DNA of 64,000 bases from Bacillota bacterium (GTDB taxonomy: Bacteria; Bacillota; Clostridia; Christensenellales; SZUA-584): the NCBI GenBank assembly GCA_023415795.1, contig JAEZJG010000007.1, positions 1-64,000 of the forward strand. The letters are read 5' to 3'. The notes under the pieces are model-generated. The model saw only the letters and a list, made by a program, of their open reading frames with translations, did not search any database and was not told where the DNA came from. The first letter of the stretch is position 1, and the number at the start of each line of letters is the position of its first letter. A program made the position numbers and the translations under genes. This document shows positions 1-8,925 of this stretch, in pieces.

Positions 1-41
1 GAGAACTTTAGAAGACGAATTTTAATTACCTTTAATGCAAA

Positions 42-77
42 CAGGGTTCCAATCACTTGATGGTGATTGGAACCCTG
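42..77 (-). terminator. Perfect 15-bp hairpin, likely terminator of the dnaB operon
   Basis: Arms at 42-56 and 63-77 are perfectly complementary around a 6-nt loop. It lies downstream of the dnaB stop on the minus strand. The sequence that follows on that strand is T-rich but has no clean T run, so termination may be weak or bidirectional. The stretch between it and dnaB shows no gene. Confidence 0.6.
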
Positions 78-234
78 CAATAATTACTTTAGTCTACTCT
101 ACCCTAACCATTGACATAGAGCCAAAATAACAGGAGCGTCAGCTTCCTCATATCAGCGCCTCCCCCTCAATGAAGAATTTGCCCGTATGACGATGCCCGC
201 TCCCTGTTTGTTCCAATTATGTTGAATCTGCCGC

Positions 235-1578
235 TTAGTATTCCCCGCCCGTGGGCTGCTCCGCCAGCTCCATAAACTGCGTGTATTCGCCGCGCCAGCC
301 CACGTTCACATCGCCCGTCGGTCCGCTGCGCTGCTTCGCCACAATGATCTGTGTCACGTTATCCGCCTCGTGGTTGTAATAGCTCTCGCGGTGGATGAAC
401 AACACCACGTCCGCGTCCTGCTCAATACTGCCCGATTCGCGCAGGTCAGAGAGCATGGGCCTTTTGGTGTCGCGCTTCTCGCTCGCACGGGACAGCTGCG
501 ACAGCAATATCACCGGCAGTTCCAGCTCCTTCGCCATAATTTTAAGGCTGCGCGTCATGCCCGAAATTTCCTGCTGGCGATTTTCGCGCCGGTCTTTGCC
601 CGTCATCAGCTGCAAATAGTCGATCACAACCAACCCTAGGCCCTTCTCCTTCTTCAGCCGCCGCGCCTTGGCCAGCATCTCCATCGCGGTGATGGTGGGC
701 GAGTCGTCGATGTATATCGGCGCTTTGCCCAGCACCTCGATAGCCTGTGCCAGCTTGTCGAAGTCGTCGTAGGTCAGGCCCCCGTTTCGCGTCTTTTGAC
801 TGTCCACCAGCGCCTCGCTGCACAGCATACGCATCGCCAGCTGCTCGCGGGACATTTCCAGCGAAAATACCGCCACAGGTATGCCGTCCTTCACCGCGAT
901 ATTCTGCGCCATGTTCAGCGCAAAGCTCGTCTTACCCATGCCGGGGCGTCCCGCGATGATGATGAGCTGCGTCTTCTGCAAGCCGGAAAGCTTCTTGTCC
1001 AGCAGCTTAAAACCGGTGGGTATGCCCAGCAAGCCCGATGCGCTGTTCATCGATTCACCGATGGTCTGATAGCCCTCCAGCAGCGCCTTGCGGATGTGGT
1101 CCAGCGAATCACGCCGCCGCTTGACGGCAATCTTGTAGATCAGATCACCTGCACGGTTCACGAGCTCCGCCACTTCCTCTTCCGAGTTTGCCGCATCGCG
1201 GATAATCTCGTTGCCCGCGGAAATCAGCGCGCGTAGCACCGACTTTTGTTCAACGATATCCACATAATACTGCACACTGGAGGCGGAAGGCACGCTGCCT
1301 GAGAGATCGGCTATGTAGATGGTGTCGTCCGAATCGGCCAGCAAACCGCGCCGTTCCAGCCAGTCCACCACTGTTACGGTATCGATGGGCTTGCCCGTTT
1401 CCGACAGCTCGCTCATCGCCTCAAATATCAGCTTGTTGCGCTTGGCGTAGAAATCCTCAGCGGTCAGGCGCTCCAGCGCAATAAAAACAGCCTTGGGATC
1501 CAAAAACATGCTTCCCAGTACGCTGCGTTCCGCCTCTATGCTGTGCGGCGGTATATATGCCGCTTGACTCTGCTCCAT
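235..1578 (-). CDS. dnaB: Replicative DNA helicase DnaB (DnaC in Bacillus)
   Basis: Hexameric ATP-dependent helicase that unwinds DNA at the replication fork and works with primase. At 447 aa it has the usual family length. The N-terminal domain (about 10-110) opens with the typical HSIEAERSVLGSM stretch. The RecA-like C-terminal domain has Walker A GRPGMGKT at 210-217 and a Walker B region VVIDYLQLM near residue 315, followed by the family's LSQLSR and DLRESGSIEQDAD motifs. It is the last gene of a minus-strand block ending in rplI-dnaB, an arrangement also found in Bacillus. The identification is secure. Confidence 0.97.
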   Translation of the reverse strand: MEQSQAAYIPPHSIEAERSVLGSMFLDPKAVFIALERLTAEDFYAKRNKLIFEAMSELSETGKPIDTVTVVDWLERRGLLADSDDTIYIADLSGSVPSASSVQYYVDIVEQKSVLRALISAGNEIIRDAANSEEEVAELVNRAGDLIYKIAVKRRRDSLDHIRKALLEGYQTIGESMNSASGLLGIPTGFKLLDKKLSGLQKTQLIIIAGRPGMGKTSFALNMAQNIAVKDGIPVAVFSLEMSREQLAMRMLCSEALVDSQKTRNGGLTYDDFDKLAQAIEVLGKAPIYIDDSPTITAMEMLAKARRLKKEKGLGLVVIDYLQLMTGKDRRENRQQEISGMTRSLKIMAKELELPVILLSQLSRASEKRDTKRPMLSDLRESGSIEQDADVVLFIHRESYYNHEADNVTQIIVAKQRSGPTGDVNVGWRGEYTQFMELAEQPTGGEY

Positions 1579-1650
1579 AGCCCCCCTGAAATCCTCCCGA
1601 TAATCGCCTCAATAACGCTACGCTTTATTGGCCAACAGACTGCTGACAAA

Positions 1651-1683
1651 GGTCTAAGACCGTAGAAGCTCTGCCTCCACACC
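1651..1683. repeat. Degenerate remnant of mosaic palindromic repeat (module A plus GGTCTTA tail)
   Basis: Between dnaB and rplI lies a sequence reading GGTCTAAGACCGTAGAAGC followed by TCTGCCTCCACACC. Its order and wording match the reverse complement of the module A end of the repeat near 26.5 kb, with a few substitutions in one palindrome arm. Only this end of the element is present. The remaining roughly 110 bases of the gap show nothing else. Confidence 0.6.
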
Positions 1684-1720
1684 TGCACCCCAAAACCTTG
1701 TTTTCGGAGAACACCGCTAG

Positions 1721-2170
1721 TTACTCCGCCGCCTCCACAGACACCACGATCTCGGTGGATATGCCCGCGTGCAGCTTCACCTGCAGGTTCACCTCTCCCA
1801 AATCCTTCAGCGCCCCATCCATCACAATGCGCTTCTTATCGATCTCAATGCCGTGCTGCTTCATTATTGCCTCGGAAATCTCCTTGGAGGTCACCGAGCC
1901 AAACAGCCGCCCGTTCTCGCCGCACTTCTCCTTCACAACCACCTTTAAGCCTTTGAGCTTCTTGGCAGCTTCCTCGGCAGACAGCCTCTCCAGCAGCTTG
2001 CGGTTCTCGTTGGCCTTCTGCTGCTGTTTGGCGATGTTCAGGTTCTGTGCGCTCGCCTCCTTGGCAAATCCCTTTGCCACCAGAAAGTTGCGCCCGTAGC
2101 CGTCGCTGACTTCCTTAACCTCGCCTATATATCCCAGTCCCTTTACGTCCTTAGTCAATATCACCTTCAT
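1721..2170 (-). CDS. rplI: 50S ribosomal protein L9
   Basis: Structural protein of the large ribosomal subunit that binds 23S rRNA. It is 149 aa, the normal bacterial length. The N-terminal globular domain carries the hallmark GYGRNFLVAKGFA segment (residues 25-37), followed by a long charged connecting helix rich in Lys, Glu and Gln (about 40-75) and a C-terminal RNA-binding domain. The start has a good ribosome binding site (GAGGG about 7 nt upstream). It sits 3 nt downstream of gdpP, so the two are surely co-transcribed. Confidence 0.96.
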   Translation of the reverse strand: MKVILTKDVKGLGYIGEVKEVSDGYGRNFLVAKGFAKEASAQNLNIAKQQQKANENRKLLERLSAEEAAKKLKGLKVVVKEKCGENGRLFGSVTSKEISEAIMKQHGIEIDKKRIVMDGALKDLGEVNLQVKLHAGISTEIVVSVEAAE

Positions 2171-2173
2171 TGG

Positions 2174-4102
2174 TCATCCCTCTTTCATATATTTTTTAAT
2201 GGCCTTCTTCAGCCTCACTACCGCCTCTGTCACTTCAATGCCGGGCAGCTTTACCGCCGCGATGGTCGCATGCCCGCCGCCGCCCAGGCTTTCCAGTATC
2301 AGCTGCACGTTCACATCCCCCAGCGACCGCCCGCTGATCACCACATTATCGTCCACGCGGCTCACCACGAACGACGCGATCACCCCTCTGATCGTCAGCA
2401 GCGCGTCCGCTGCCTGTGCCACCACCAGCGATGCCTTAGACACGCCCTCGGGGCACACCGCCACCGCCACGCCGTCCACAATGTCTGCGCTTCGCACAAT
2501 CTCCGTCTTCGCCAGATACGTCTTCAAATCGTCCTGCACCAGCTGCCGGGTCACCGTGGTGTCCGCACCCAGCCTCCGCAGATACGATGCCGCTTCAAAC
2601 GTGCGCACGCCCGTGTTGAACGAAAAGCCCTTGGTGTCCAGCGTAATGCCGCACAGCAGTGCCTCAAGATCAATGGGCAGCGGTCGCAGATCGTCGCCGA
2701 AATATTGCATCACCTCAGTCACCAGCTCGCAAGCCGACGACGAGTACGGGTCGTGGTAAAACAGCGCGGCGTTCTCAATGCTGGACGTACCGCGTATATG
2801 ATGGTCTATCACCACCACTGTGTCCGCCATCTCCAGCAAACCGGGTGATACCGTAAAGCCGGACAGCTGCGTGTCCACCACCACCAGCATGCTGGACGGG
2901 CTGATGCGCATCGCCGCCTCCTGCCCGTTGATCACGCTGGACGCATACGCCTCCGTGCTGCGAATCTTATCCAGCAGCAGCTCGATAGAAGGGTTGGGAT
3001 TATCCATCACGATCCATGCCTTCTTGCCCACGTGACGCGCACACGCGCAGATGCCCATCGACGCGCCCACACAGTCAAGATCGGGTGTCTCGTGCCCCAT
3101 CACAAACACATCGCTGCACTGCTCCATCAGGTTGCGCAGCGCGTGGCTGATCATGCGCGATTTCACCTTGCTGCGGCGGAAAACCGCTCTGGTCGCGCCG
3201 CCGAAGAAAACAAACTGATCGCCCTGCTTGATCACCGCCTGATCGCCGCCGCGCCCCAGCGCCAGCTCCAGCGCCTTTCCGGCAAACTCGCCGGACTGCT
3301 CCGGGCTTTCCCCCACACCCACCGCTATCGACAGCGTGGGCGAAAACGCCGCCTTGATCTGTCTCACGTCGTCCAATATCCGAAAACGCGAGGCTCTCAG
3401 AGTGGAGAGAAAACGCCGCTCAAACACGCACACATAGCGCCCGCGGTCAATGCGGGCAAAGTAAGACGACAAACCTTTGGCCATCGCCGAAATACGCCGT
3501 TCCACTGCCGCCACCAGCTCAGACAGCTCCGATTGCTGCACCTCAGCCGCCAGCTCGTCATAATTATCGATCTGTATAAAGCACACCACCGGCAGAAAGC
3601 TCTGATGCATCCGCTTCGCTTCCACCGTGTTCTCCGGGTCAATCAGCCGATACAGCCGCAGCTCCTGCCCCCGGTGCTGCAACGTCGTCAGTTCCTTCTT
3701 GTAGGCCTTGCCGCTCAGCATCACCTTTTTGTCCTTATCCGGCTTGCGGATGCCGGGCAGCAGCTTATTGATGTTGCCCAGCGCACCAAATCCCACCAGA
3801 TTGCGAAACGCGAGATTAGCCCACTTGATATTGCCCGTTGCCGTGGTGAGTGCGGTGGGTATTGCCATCGTGTTGACATACGCCGCATCCTCCGGCTCGG
3901 ATATGGTCTTCATCACCAACTGCTGCAGCCGGATGCGGCGCAGCGTCACCTGCGTCACATACAACGCCCCCAGCGCTAAGCCTGCGGCCAGCGCAATCAG
4001 CCCCAGCCGATAGTCCGCAGCGAACGCGAAAACAACGGCGGCAGCCAGCGCCCCCCAAACACAGGCAACATCAGTTGTCAGAAAGCGGATGCGCAGCTTC
4101 AC
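2174..4102 (-). CDS. gdpP: Cyclic-di-AMP phosphodiesterase GdpP (YybT family)
   Basis: Membrane-bound phosphodiesterase that hydrolyses c-di-AMP, the messenger controlling potassium and osmotic balance and wall stress. At 642 aa it is close to the family norm of about 650. Two N-terminal membrane segments (about 12-55) precede a PAS-like region, a degenerate GGDEF domain (about 170-295) and a DHH/DHHA1 catalytic domain. Metal-binding motifs are visible: MGHETPDLD (335-343), VVVDT (407-411) and DHH (433-435), with the DHHA1 GGGGH motif near residue 605. VDT is followed by Q rather than the more usual H. The start overlaps the preceding DUF2232 gene by 4 nt, indicating translational coupling. 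Confidence 0.93.
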   Translation of the reverse strand: MKLRIRFLTTDVACVWGALAAAVVFAFAADYRLGLIALAAGLALGALYVTQVTLRRIRLQQLVMKTISEPEDAAYVNTMAIPTALTTATGNIKWANLAFRNLVGFGALGNINKLLPGIRKPDKDKKVMLSGKAYKKELTTLQHRGQELRLYRLIDPENTVEAKRMHQSFLPVVCFIQIDNYDELAAEVQQSELSELVAAVERRISAMAKGLSSYFARIDRGRYVCVFERRFLSTLRASRFRILDDVRQIKAAFSPTLSIAVGVGESPEQSGEFAGKALELALGRGGDQAVIKQGDQFVFFGGATRAVFRRSKVKSRMISHALRNLMEQCSDVFVMGHETPDLDCVGASMGICACARHVGKKAWIVMDNPNPSIELLLDKIRSTEAYASSVINGQEAAMRISPSSMLVVVDTQLSGFTVSPGLLEMADTVVVIDHHIRGTSSIENAALFYHDPYSSSACELVTEVMQYFGDDLRPLPIDLEALLCGITLDTKGFSFNTGVRTFEAASYLRRLGADTTVTRQLVQDDLKTYLAKTEIVRSADIVDGVAVAVCPEGVSKASLVVAQAADALLTIRGVIASFVVSRVDDNVVISGRSLGDVNVQLILESLGGGGHATIAAVKLPGIEVTEAVVRLKKAIKKYMKEG

Positions 4103-5148
4103 GTCGCCGTACCGCCTTTCGTTTCCATGCGCTTGCGCAGCTTGGAAGCGTTTTCAAACAAACCTATCCACATCAGCAGGCTGCCGGACATCGAGGCCAG
4201 CGAGCCAATCACCACCGCAAGAAAGTGCAGCGCCAAGCGCGACGCCCGTCCCATCTTGCGCTTCTTGTATATATAGTCCAGAAAGGCCAGCCCCTGCACC
4301 GACAACACCAGCGCATACAGCGCAAACAAGGTGTTGGCCAGTATGTCAAACCCGCGCCAGCCCATGCCCATGCCAAACAGCGCCGCCGCATAGCTCGCGA
4401 GAAACGCCAGCCAAAAGCGGTCGGGCAGCGCAAATTCCGAGAACGGCGGTACATGTGCCGTTTCCAGCTTAGCGCGTTTCATTGCCGCACGGGGCACAAG
4501 GTAGCCCACCAGCCCCATCAGCAGCGCGTATGAGCCCAGCATGCCCACCAGCTCTATGTTAAGATATTCCTTGTAAATGTTCAGCATGTAGGCAATCGCA
4601 TCGCCGCGCACCGTCGAGTCCAGCGCCGCCTGCGTCACCGCGCCCCGCACCACATCGGCAGAGCGGAACAGCTGATACATTGAGTTAATCTGTGCGTCAG
4701 AGAAAAGTGAAAAGCTTGAGCCTGCCGCATTCACAGCATAGTCCAACGGCAGCATGCCCGTCAGCAGCCACAGCACGCCCACGGCCAGCCCCGTGCCCGC
4801 CAGCGACGCGCCGCAGGCTGCCATCACGCCATGACGGAAACGCAGCTTCTTGCGCAGCACATACCCCACCGTCAGCGCAAACGGAATGCTCATGGCCGCC
4901 AGCATCAGCGTCAGCTTATAGCTGATCAGCCCGCCCGCGGCAAAGCACAGCACAATCACCGCGCCGCCCAAGGCATATCCGCCCGCAGCCACCGCATAGC
5001 CCAGCGCCATGGGCAGTGCCAGCACCGCCAGCACCAGCAGCCACGAGCTTATTATCGCGGGCAAGCCCGCCGTGCCCAGCAGCAGTACCGCGGCAATTGC
5101 CAGGGCGATCACCGCGCTTTTATAATTTACGCTTTTTGTCCTGTCCAA
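4099..5148 (-). CDS. DUF2232 (YybS-like) polytopic membrane protein
   Basis: A 349-aa, strongly hydrophobic protein with roughly eight predicted membrane segments and a short basic C-terminus. Its place directly before gdpP, rplI and dnaB is that of Bacillus YybS, and length and hydrophobic profile agree. The molecular role of this family is not firmly known. It overlaps gdpP by 4 nt and the upstream MazG-like gene by 29 nt, so all three are likely translated together. Confidence 0.75.
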   Translation of the reverse strand: MDRTKSVNYKSAVIALAIAAVLLLGTAGLPAIISSWLLVLAVLALPMALGYAVAAGGYALGGAVIVLCFAAGGLISYKLTLMLAAMSIPFALTVGYVLRKKLRFRHGVMAACGASLAGTGLAVGVLWLLTGMLPLDYAVNAAGSSFSLFSDAQINSMYQLFRSADVVRGAVTQAALDSTVRGDAIAYMLNIYKEYLNIELVGMLGSYALLMGLVGYLVPRAAMKRAKLETAHVPPFSEFALPDRFWLAFLASYAAALFGMGMGWRGFDILANTLFALYALVLSVQGLAFLDYIYKKRKMGRASRLALHFLAVVIGSLASMSGSLLMWIGLFENASKLRKRMETKGGTAT

Positions 5149-5464
5149 AACCCCTCAAAGTCCCGCTTTCAAAATGTTTTTTTAGAAGGGACAGATCGCC
5201 GTAAGTGCTTTCCAGCTTGTGTCCCTCATTAATACCCGATTCCGCCTTGTTAATCACGTCGGCGTCCAGCTCTTCAAATGTGATACCGCACCGCCTCGCC
5301 AGCACATAAGCCAGCAGCACGGCGCCGCCCAGCGTTTCGCACAGCTCGCCGCGTCCGTCGGGAATCAGCGCCGCGCGCATCACATCGGCCGCTTCCCCGA
5401 TAAACTCGGATTTCAAAACCTCAATCATTCTGGCATTAGAGGCCACGTTCATTGTCTGCTGCAT
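5120..5464 (-). CDS. MazG-like family protein
   Basis: A 114-aa, mainly helical protein. The order MIEVLKSE ... ETLGGAVLLAYVLARRCG ... INEGHKLES.YGDLS matches the short clostridial MazG-like proteins often encoded beside yybS and gdpP. Classical MazG proteins are nucleoside triphosphate pyrophosphohydrolases. I do not see a full EExxE metal motif here, so catalytic activity is uncertain. It is the first gene of the five-gene minus-strand block, and its 3' end overlaps the next gene. Confidence 0.65.
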   Translation of the reverse strand: MQQTMNVASNARMIEVLKSEFIGEAADVMRAALIPDGRGELCETLGGAVLLAYVLARRCGITFEELDADVINKAESGINEGHKLESTYGDLSLLKKHFESGTLRGFGQDKKRKL

Positions 5465-5596
5465 AATAACACCTCACAGTAAGTTATGGCCCCAAACCCC
5501 TGTGTATATAAGTGTCTTTATTCTATCTGTTTGATTTACAATAGTCAACGCCGCAGGACAAACCCCGCCAAAAAACGGCTCTGCCCCTTTAAAAAC

Positions 5597-5639
5597 AAAA
5601 AACCGCCGCTTGCTCGGTGAAAAGCGCGCACGGTTTTTT
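5597..5639. terminator. Bidirectional terminator after spo0A
   Basis: A GC-rich hairpin (arms roughly 5602-5611 and 5624-5634, imperfect) is flanked by a run of six A on the left and six T on the right, so it can act on both strands. On the minus strand it follows the spo0A stop directly. Confidence 0.75.
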
Positions 5640-5652
5640 CCGGCATGCCGTG

Positions 5653-6423
5653 TCAGGCGCTCCGGTCCATAATCAGCTTGTCCGCCATTAGCGCGATAAA
5701 CTCACCATTGGTCGGCTTGTCCTTGCTCGTATAAATGTTGTAGCCCAAAAAATTGTTGATGTTCTCAATCTTGCCTCTGGACCACGCCACCTCTATCGCA
5801 TGACGAATGGCACGCTCTACCTTGCTTGCGCTGGTCTCAAACGGCTCCGCAATGCCGGGGTATAATTTCTTGGTAATAGAATTGATAAGATCGGGGTTTT
5901 TGACAACCATCTTGATGGCCTCACGCAAAAAGTGATAGCCCTTAATGTGTGCCGGAATGCCGATGGACAGAAACACCGCGGTAATCTTCTCGTCCAGAGA
6001 TCTTGAGCGCACCGGTGTGGGCGTACGCCGCGTGGCAATCACGCGCTGTCCAAACATATCCTGTATGCGCTTGTAGAGTATGTCCTTGTTAAACGGCTTG
6101 ATCATGTAATATTTCGCGCCCAGATCGCAAGCCAGCTTCACCATCTTCTCGCTGCCCACGGCAGACACCACGATGGTGGCGGGCATCGTTTCAAATTCCG
6201 ACGTATTCAGCCTCTCCAGCAGCGATAATCCGTCTGCTTCCGGCATAATCATATCCACGATCATAGCGTCGGGCGAGGTTTCCTTGATTAATCCGACAGC
6301 CTCCGTCGGATTGCTGCACGATCCTACGACCTCGACATCATTCTTGGTGCTGAAGAACTTCGTCATCATCTCATTCAGCTGCACATTGTCTTCCACGATG
6401 AGTAATTTGATCTTTTTGTCCAT
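5653..6423 (-). CDS. spo0A: Sporulation master regulator Spo0A
   Basis: Response regulator that, once phosphorylated, binds 0A boxes and commits the cell to sporulation. The first ATG of the open frame lies 43 codons upstream, but the start at 6423 is preferred: it has AAAGGAGTCC in front and gives the canonical MDKKIKLLIVEDN beginning. The resulting 256 aa fit the family. The receiver domain (1-120) has the acidic pocket in IVEDN and the phospho-acceptor Asp in DAMIVDMIMPEADG. The C-terminal Spo0A DNA-binding domain ends with YTSKDKPTNGEFIALMAD, nearly invariant in the family. The usual upstream neighbour spoIVB is absent; an RsfA-like gene takes its place. Candidate 0A boxes lie upstream, which suggests autoregulation. 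Confidence 0.97.
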   Translation of the reverse strand: MDKKIKLLIVEDNVQLNEMMTKFFSTKNDVEVVGSCSNPTEAVGLIKETSPDAMIVDMIMPEADGLSLLERLNTSEFETMPATIVVSAVGSEKMVKLACDLGAKYYMIKPFNKDILYKRIQDMFGQRVIATRRTPTPVRSRSLDEKITAVFLSIGIPAHIKGYHFLREAIKMVVKNPDLINSITKKLYPGIAEPFETSASKVERAIRHAIEVAWSRGKIENINNFLGYNIYTSKDKPTNGEFIALMADKLIMDRSA

Positions 6424-6483
6424 GTATTTAGGACTCCTTTCGTATTTATAACAAGTTATAAGACCCCACAACCCCGCGAAATA

Positions 6484-6490
6484 TGTCGAA
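6484..6490 (+). promoter_or_regulatory. Candidate Spo0A-binding box (proximal)
   Basis: TGTCGAA matches the core 0A box TGNCGAA exactly and lies about 60 nt upstream of the spo0A start codon, oriented towards the plus strand. At only 7 nt, chance occurrence cannot be excluded without the second site. Confidence 0.45.
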
Positions 6491-6653
6491 TTGTGTCGCT
6501 TCATTACATTTAAAGAAATATTTGTTAACATATTAACACGCCCATATACCATTTACAATAACGCAAAAAAATAAAGGTGACGTATGCTGGAAATAAAACA
6601 GGAAAAATATATTATTTCTTAGGAAATTGGTTTTTCCAAATAAATAGTGGTTT

Positions 6654-6660
6654 TTCGACA
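6654..6660 (-). promoter_or_regulatory. Candidate Spo0A-binding box (distal)
   Basis: Read on the minus strand the site is TTTTTGTCGAAAAACC, a very good match to the extended 0A box TTTGTCGAA. It lies about 230 nt upstream of the spo0A start in an AT-rich region of about 290 nt that contains no gene. Binding here could control spo0A, the RsfA-like gene upstream, or both. Confidence 0.6.
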
Positions 6661-6715
6661 AAAAGTATAACGGCAGGCAGCCTTTACACACCTTAGCTGC
6701 CTGCCGTTTGCCATT

Positions 6716-7570
6716 TCACAGTGCGTCCGCGTTGCTGCTTCTCGAGCCTTCCTGCAGCCATTCTGCCAGTCCGGAAACGCTCTCGATATCCTTGGTCTCG
6801 ATCTTAGCCTTCATGCCAATCAGCTGCTCCACCAGCGAAGCTGCCTTCACACTGCGCTCCATCTCCTTTTTCAGACGGGCGTTCAGCGCGGCGTTTTCCC
6901 GGCGGATGCTCTCTGCCTGCGCCAGCGTCATGCGCATTTCTTCCTCCAGGCTGCTCTTGTTAACCGCCATTCCGGCCACCTTTGCCAGCCCCTTGAAGAA
7001 GCTCTTTACGTCGATGTCCGCCGCGATCAGCGCCTTTATCACGCTTTCAGGGATATACTTGCTCTCCTTGCCCGCTGCGGCAGCCGGCTTTGCCGACTCG
7101 TAGGGGCTTATGTACTTCTGTCCGTCGCGCTCCATGTCTGCCATCACGCGCTCCACCAACGGCCGTGCGTTCTTGATCAGGCTGCGATACTTATTCTGAT
7201 AGCGCAGCATCAGTGTCTTGTCGCCCCCCGCCAGATTCAGGCTCGCGCCCCTGATCGATTCACCCCGTGCGCCGGATGCCAGCAGCTCGCGCAGCAGCAG
7301 ATAAATCTCGTCGCGGTTAAACGGCGTAAAGGTGGAAGGCTTTTGCTCAATCTCGCCCGTTTCCTTCACCTTCATATAATAATAGTTGCGCACACTGTTG
7401 GGCTTGCGCCCCGTCTCCTTGGCCACCGTCTCAAACACGCGCTTTAAGGGCGCGCCCATCCTCTGGGCCTTCTTCACTTCATCCCACAGCTTCAGCTTCT
7501 CCTCGTCCTTCCAGCCCGTCCTCAGGGCAATGTCAAAGCTGTTCAGCTCGGCTTCGTTGTTCGTATCCAT
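6716..7570 (-). CDS. Myb/SANT-like DNA-binding protein, RsfA-like
   Basis: A 284-aa protein. Residues about 15-70 resemble a Myb/SANT helix-turn-helix of the RsfA type: GWKDEEKLKLWDEV, then FETVAKETGRKPNSVRNYYY, the recognition helix with its Arg-Asn-Tyr pattern. The C-terminal part (about 195-265) is a charged heptad-like region, probably a coiled coil for dimerisation. RsfA is a prespore regulator in Bacillus, and a place directly upstream of spo0A on the same strand suits a sporulation role. The start is preceded by a weak GGGGTTTAGGAAC site. The assignment rests on motif resemblance only. Confidence 0.6.
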   Translation of the reverse strand: MDTNNEAELNSFDIALRTGWKDEEKLKLWDEVKKAQRMGAPLKRVFETVAKETGRKPNSVRNYYYMKVKETGEIEQKPSTFTPFNRDEIYLLLRELLASGARGESIRGASLNLAGGDKTLMLRYQNKYRSLIKNARPLVERVMADMERDGQKYISPYESAKPAAAAGKESKYIPESVIKALIAADIDVKSFFKGLAKVAGMAVNKSSLEEEMRMTLAQAESIRRENAALNARLKKEMERSVKAASLVEQLIGMKAKIETKDIESVSGLAEWLQEGSRSSNADAL

Positions 7571-7654
7571 GTTCCTAAACCCCTTATCATAGAATTTTGG
7601 TGTAATTATTCTCTGATACCATGCGTTTTAAACCGCTTTCTATATAAAAATATA

Positions 7655-7684
7655 AAAAGCAAACGCGCCGCCCCGTCTGCTTTT
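7655..7684. terminator. Hairpin with A and T flanks between divergent genes
   Basis: AAAAGCA at 7655-7661 and TGCTTTT at 7678-7684 form a 7-bp stem around a GC-rich 16-nt loop. It lies between the two divergently oriented start regions, where a terminator is not expected, so it may separate promoters or sit in a 5' leader. Confidence 0.35.
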
Positions 7685-7798
7685 GTATCAGTGTCATACC
7701 GCCTGTTTTGTATATAGGTATGCAAAACGCAAGGATGTTAGAATGATGTATCTGCCGCCGTCCTGCTGAATATACATATTGTACAAAGGGGGACGGCG

Positions 7799-8848
7799 AT
7801 GGAAGACCAGGCTATAAAGCTGCTGTACATCAACTCAAAGGTACACGCACTCATCAATATCAACCAGTCGCCCGCGGGCGAGACGGGCGTCGCGGCTGTT
7901 ACACAGCCCATTGCGGCCAACTCGTCCTTTTTCGTGACCATGCTGCCGCTGGAAAACGACAGTCACTTTATCTACCTGCCCTACACGCGCCGCGTGTCTG
8001 TTGCCGCTAAGGGTGCGCTGTTCGATAATGACGGCCTTATCGACCTGTGCATGTGGCCGGATAACATCATCGAGCTCACGCTGTACCCCGCCGCCGTTTA
8101 CCGCAGCGACGAGGAGGAACTCCAGCCTGCCGCGCTCTCTCCGTTCGATTTCTACATCGGCAGCGAGCGCCATACGGCGTTTGTATACAACGAGGCGGGT
8201 TCCAGCCTGATGGTCGAGCACGCCGCCACAGGTCGGCTGCGCTTCATCGCGCCTCTTTCCTTTTTTGCAGCCACAGCGGAAATCGCCTTTACACGTCTGG
8301 ACGACTGCCCCGTGCTGTATGCCGCCGGTAAAACCACCGAGGGCGAGAGCTACTTCTACGCGGCCAACGTGCAGCCCGCTTTCTCCACCGCCGTCAACAC
8401 CGTCTGTGCCGCCTATTCCGTCGAGAAGGATACCCTCGCGGTGGTGACACAGGGCGATTTTCGTCAGGTGCGCACACAATACGCCGTGCGCGACGGCCAG
8501 CTCGCACTGCTGCACACCGAGCTGGGCTGGTATACCTGCGAGCCCCGTCAGGCCGCCACCGCCGCGGACATCTGTGCCAACCTGCTGCAAGCGGTAAAGG
8601 CGGGCATGCGCGACGCCGCTATGGCCTGTCTCACGCCGTCACTCGCGGAGGATCTGAGCTTCGACGACCTGCGCGAGTTCATGGGCGATTTCGTCAGCTT
8701 CACAAACACCATCTCACCCGCCTGCGGGCAAAACAGCATCGCCCTCAAATATGCCGCAGGCCGTCATCTGTTCTCCGCCCGCGAGTTCTGTGTGGACACA
8801 AAGCAGTCCGGCGGCGGGCTGCTCATCGACAACATCCGCGAGCCGTAA
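7799..8848 (+). CDS. Unrecognised protein, 349 aa
   Basis: I recognise no family. It is supported as a real gene by a strong ribosome binding site (AAAGGGGG, 6 nt from the ATG), full-length coding with base use like its neighbours, and its isolation between two minus-strand units. There is no signal peptide or membrane segment. The first 240 or so residues alternate short beta-like stretches with acidic turns, suggesting an all-beta fold. The last 100 residues (about 245-345) look helical and then mixed. It lacks Cys clusters and P-loop motifs. Confidence 0.75.
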   Translation: MEDQAIKLLYINSKVHALININQSPAGETGVAAVTQPIAANSSFFVTMLPLENDSHFIYLPYTRRVSVAAKGALFDNDGLIDLCMWPDNIIELTLYPAAVYRSDEEELQPAALSPFDFYIGSERHTAFVYNEAGSSLMVEHAATGRLRFIAPLSFFAATAEIAFTRLDDCPVLYAAGKTTEGESYFYAANVQPAFSTAVNTVCAAYSVEKDTLAVVTQGDFRQVRTQYAVRDGQLALLHTELGWYTCEPRQAATAADICANLLQAVKAGMRDAAMACLTPSLAEDLSFDDLREFMGDFVSFTNTISPACGQNSIALKYAAGRHLFSAREFCVDTKQSGGGLLIDNIREP

Positions 8849-8865
8849 GCCTCGCAAACCCAAAC

Positions 8866-8899
8866 AAAAAGCCCCGGTATCATTTCCATGAACCGGGGC
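8866..8899 (-). terminator. Rho-independent terminator of the UPF0316-LOG-ACT unit
   Basis: GCCCCGGT (8871-8878) pairs with ACCGGGGC (8892-8899) around a 13-nt loop. On the minus strand it is followed by TTTTTG, and it lies 27 nt past the ACT gene stop. There is no T run on the plus side, so it mainly serves the minus strand. Confidence 0.8.
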
Positions 8900-8925
8900 A
8901 TCATCATACTATGCAGTTTCGGCAC

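Noticed and set aside
6424..6552. 43-residue N-terminal extension of Spo0A
   Set aside because: It is unlike the family, and the internal ATG has a strong ribosome binding site and the canonical start.
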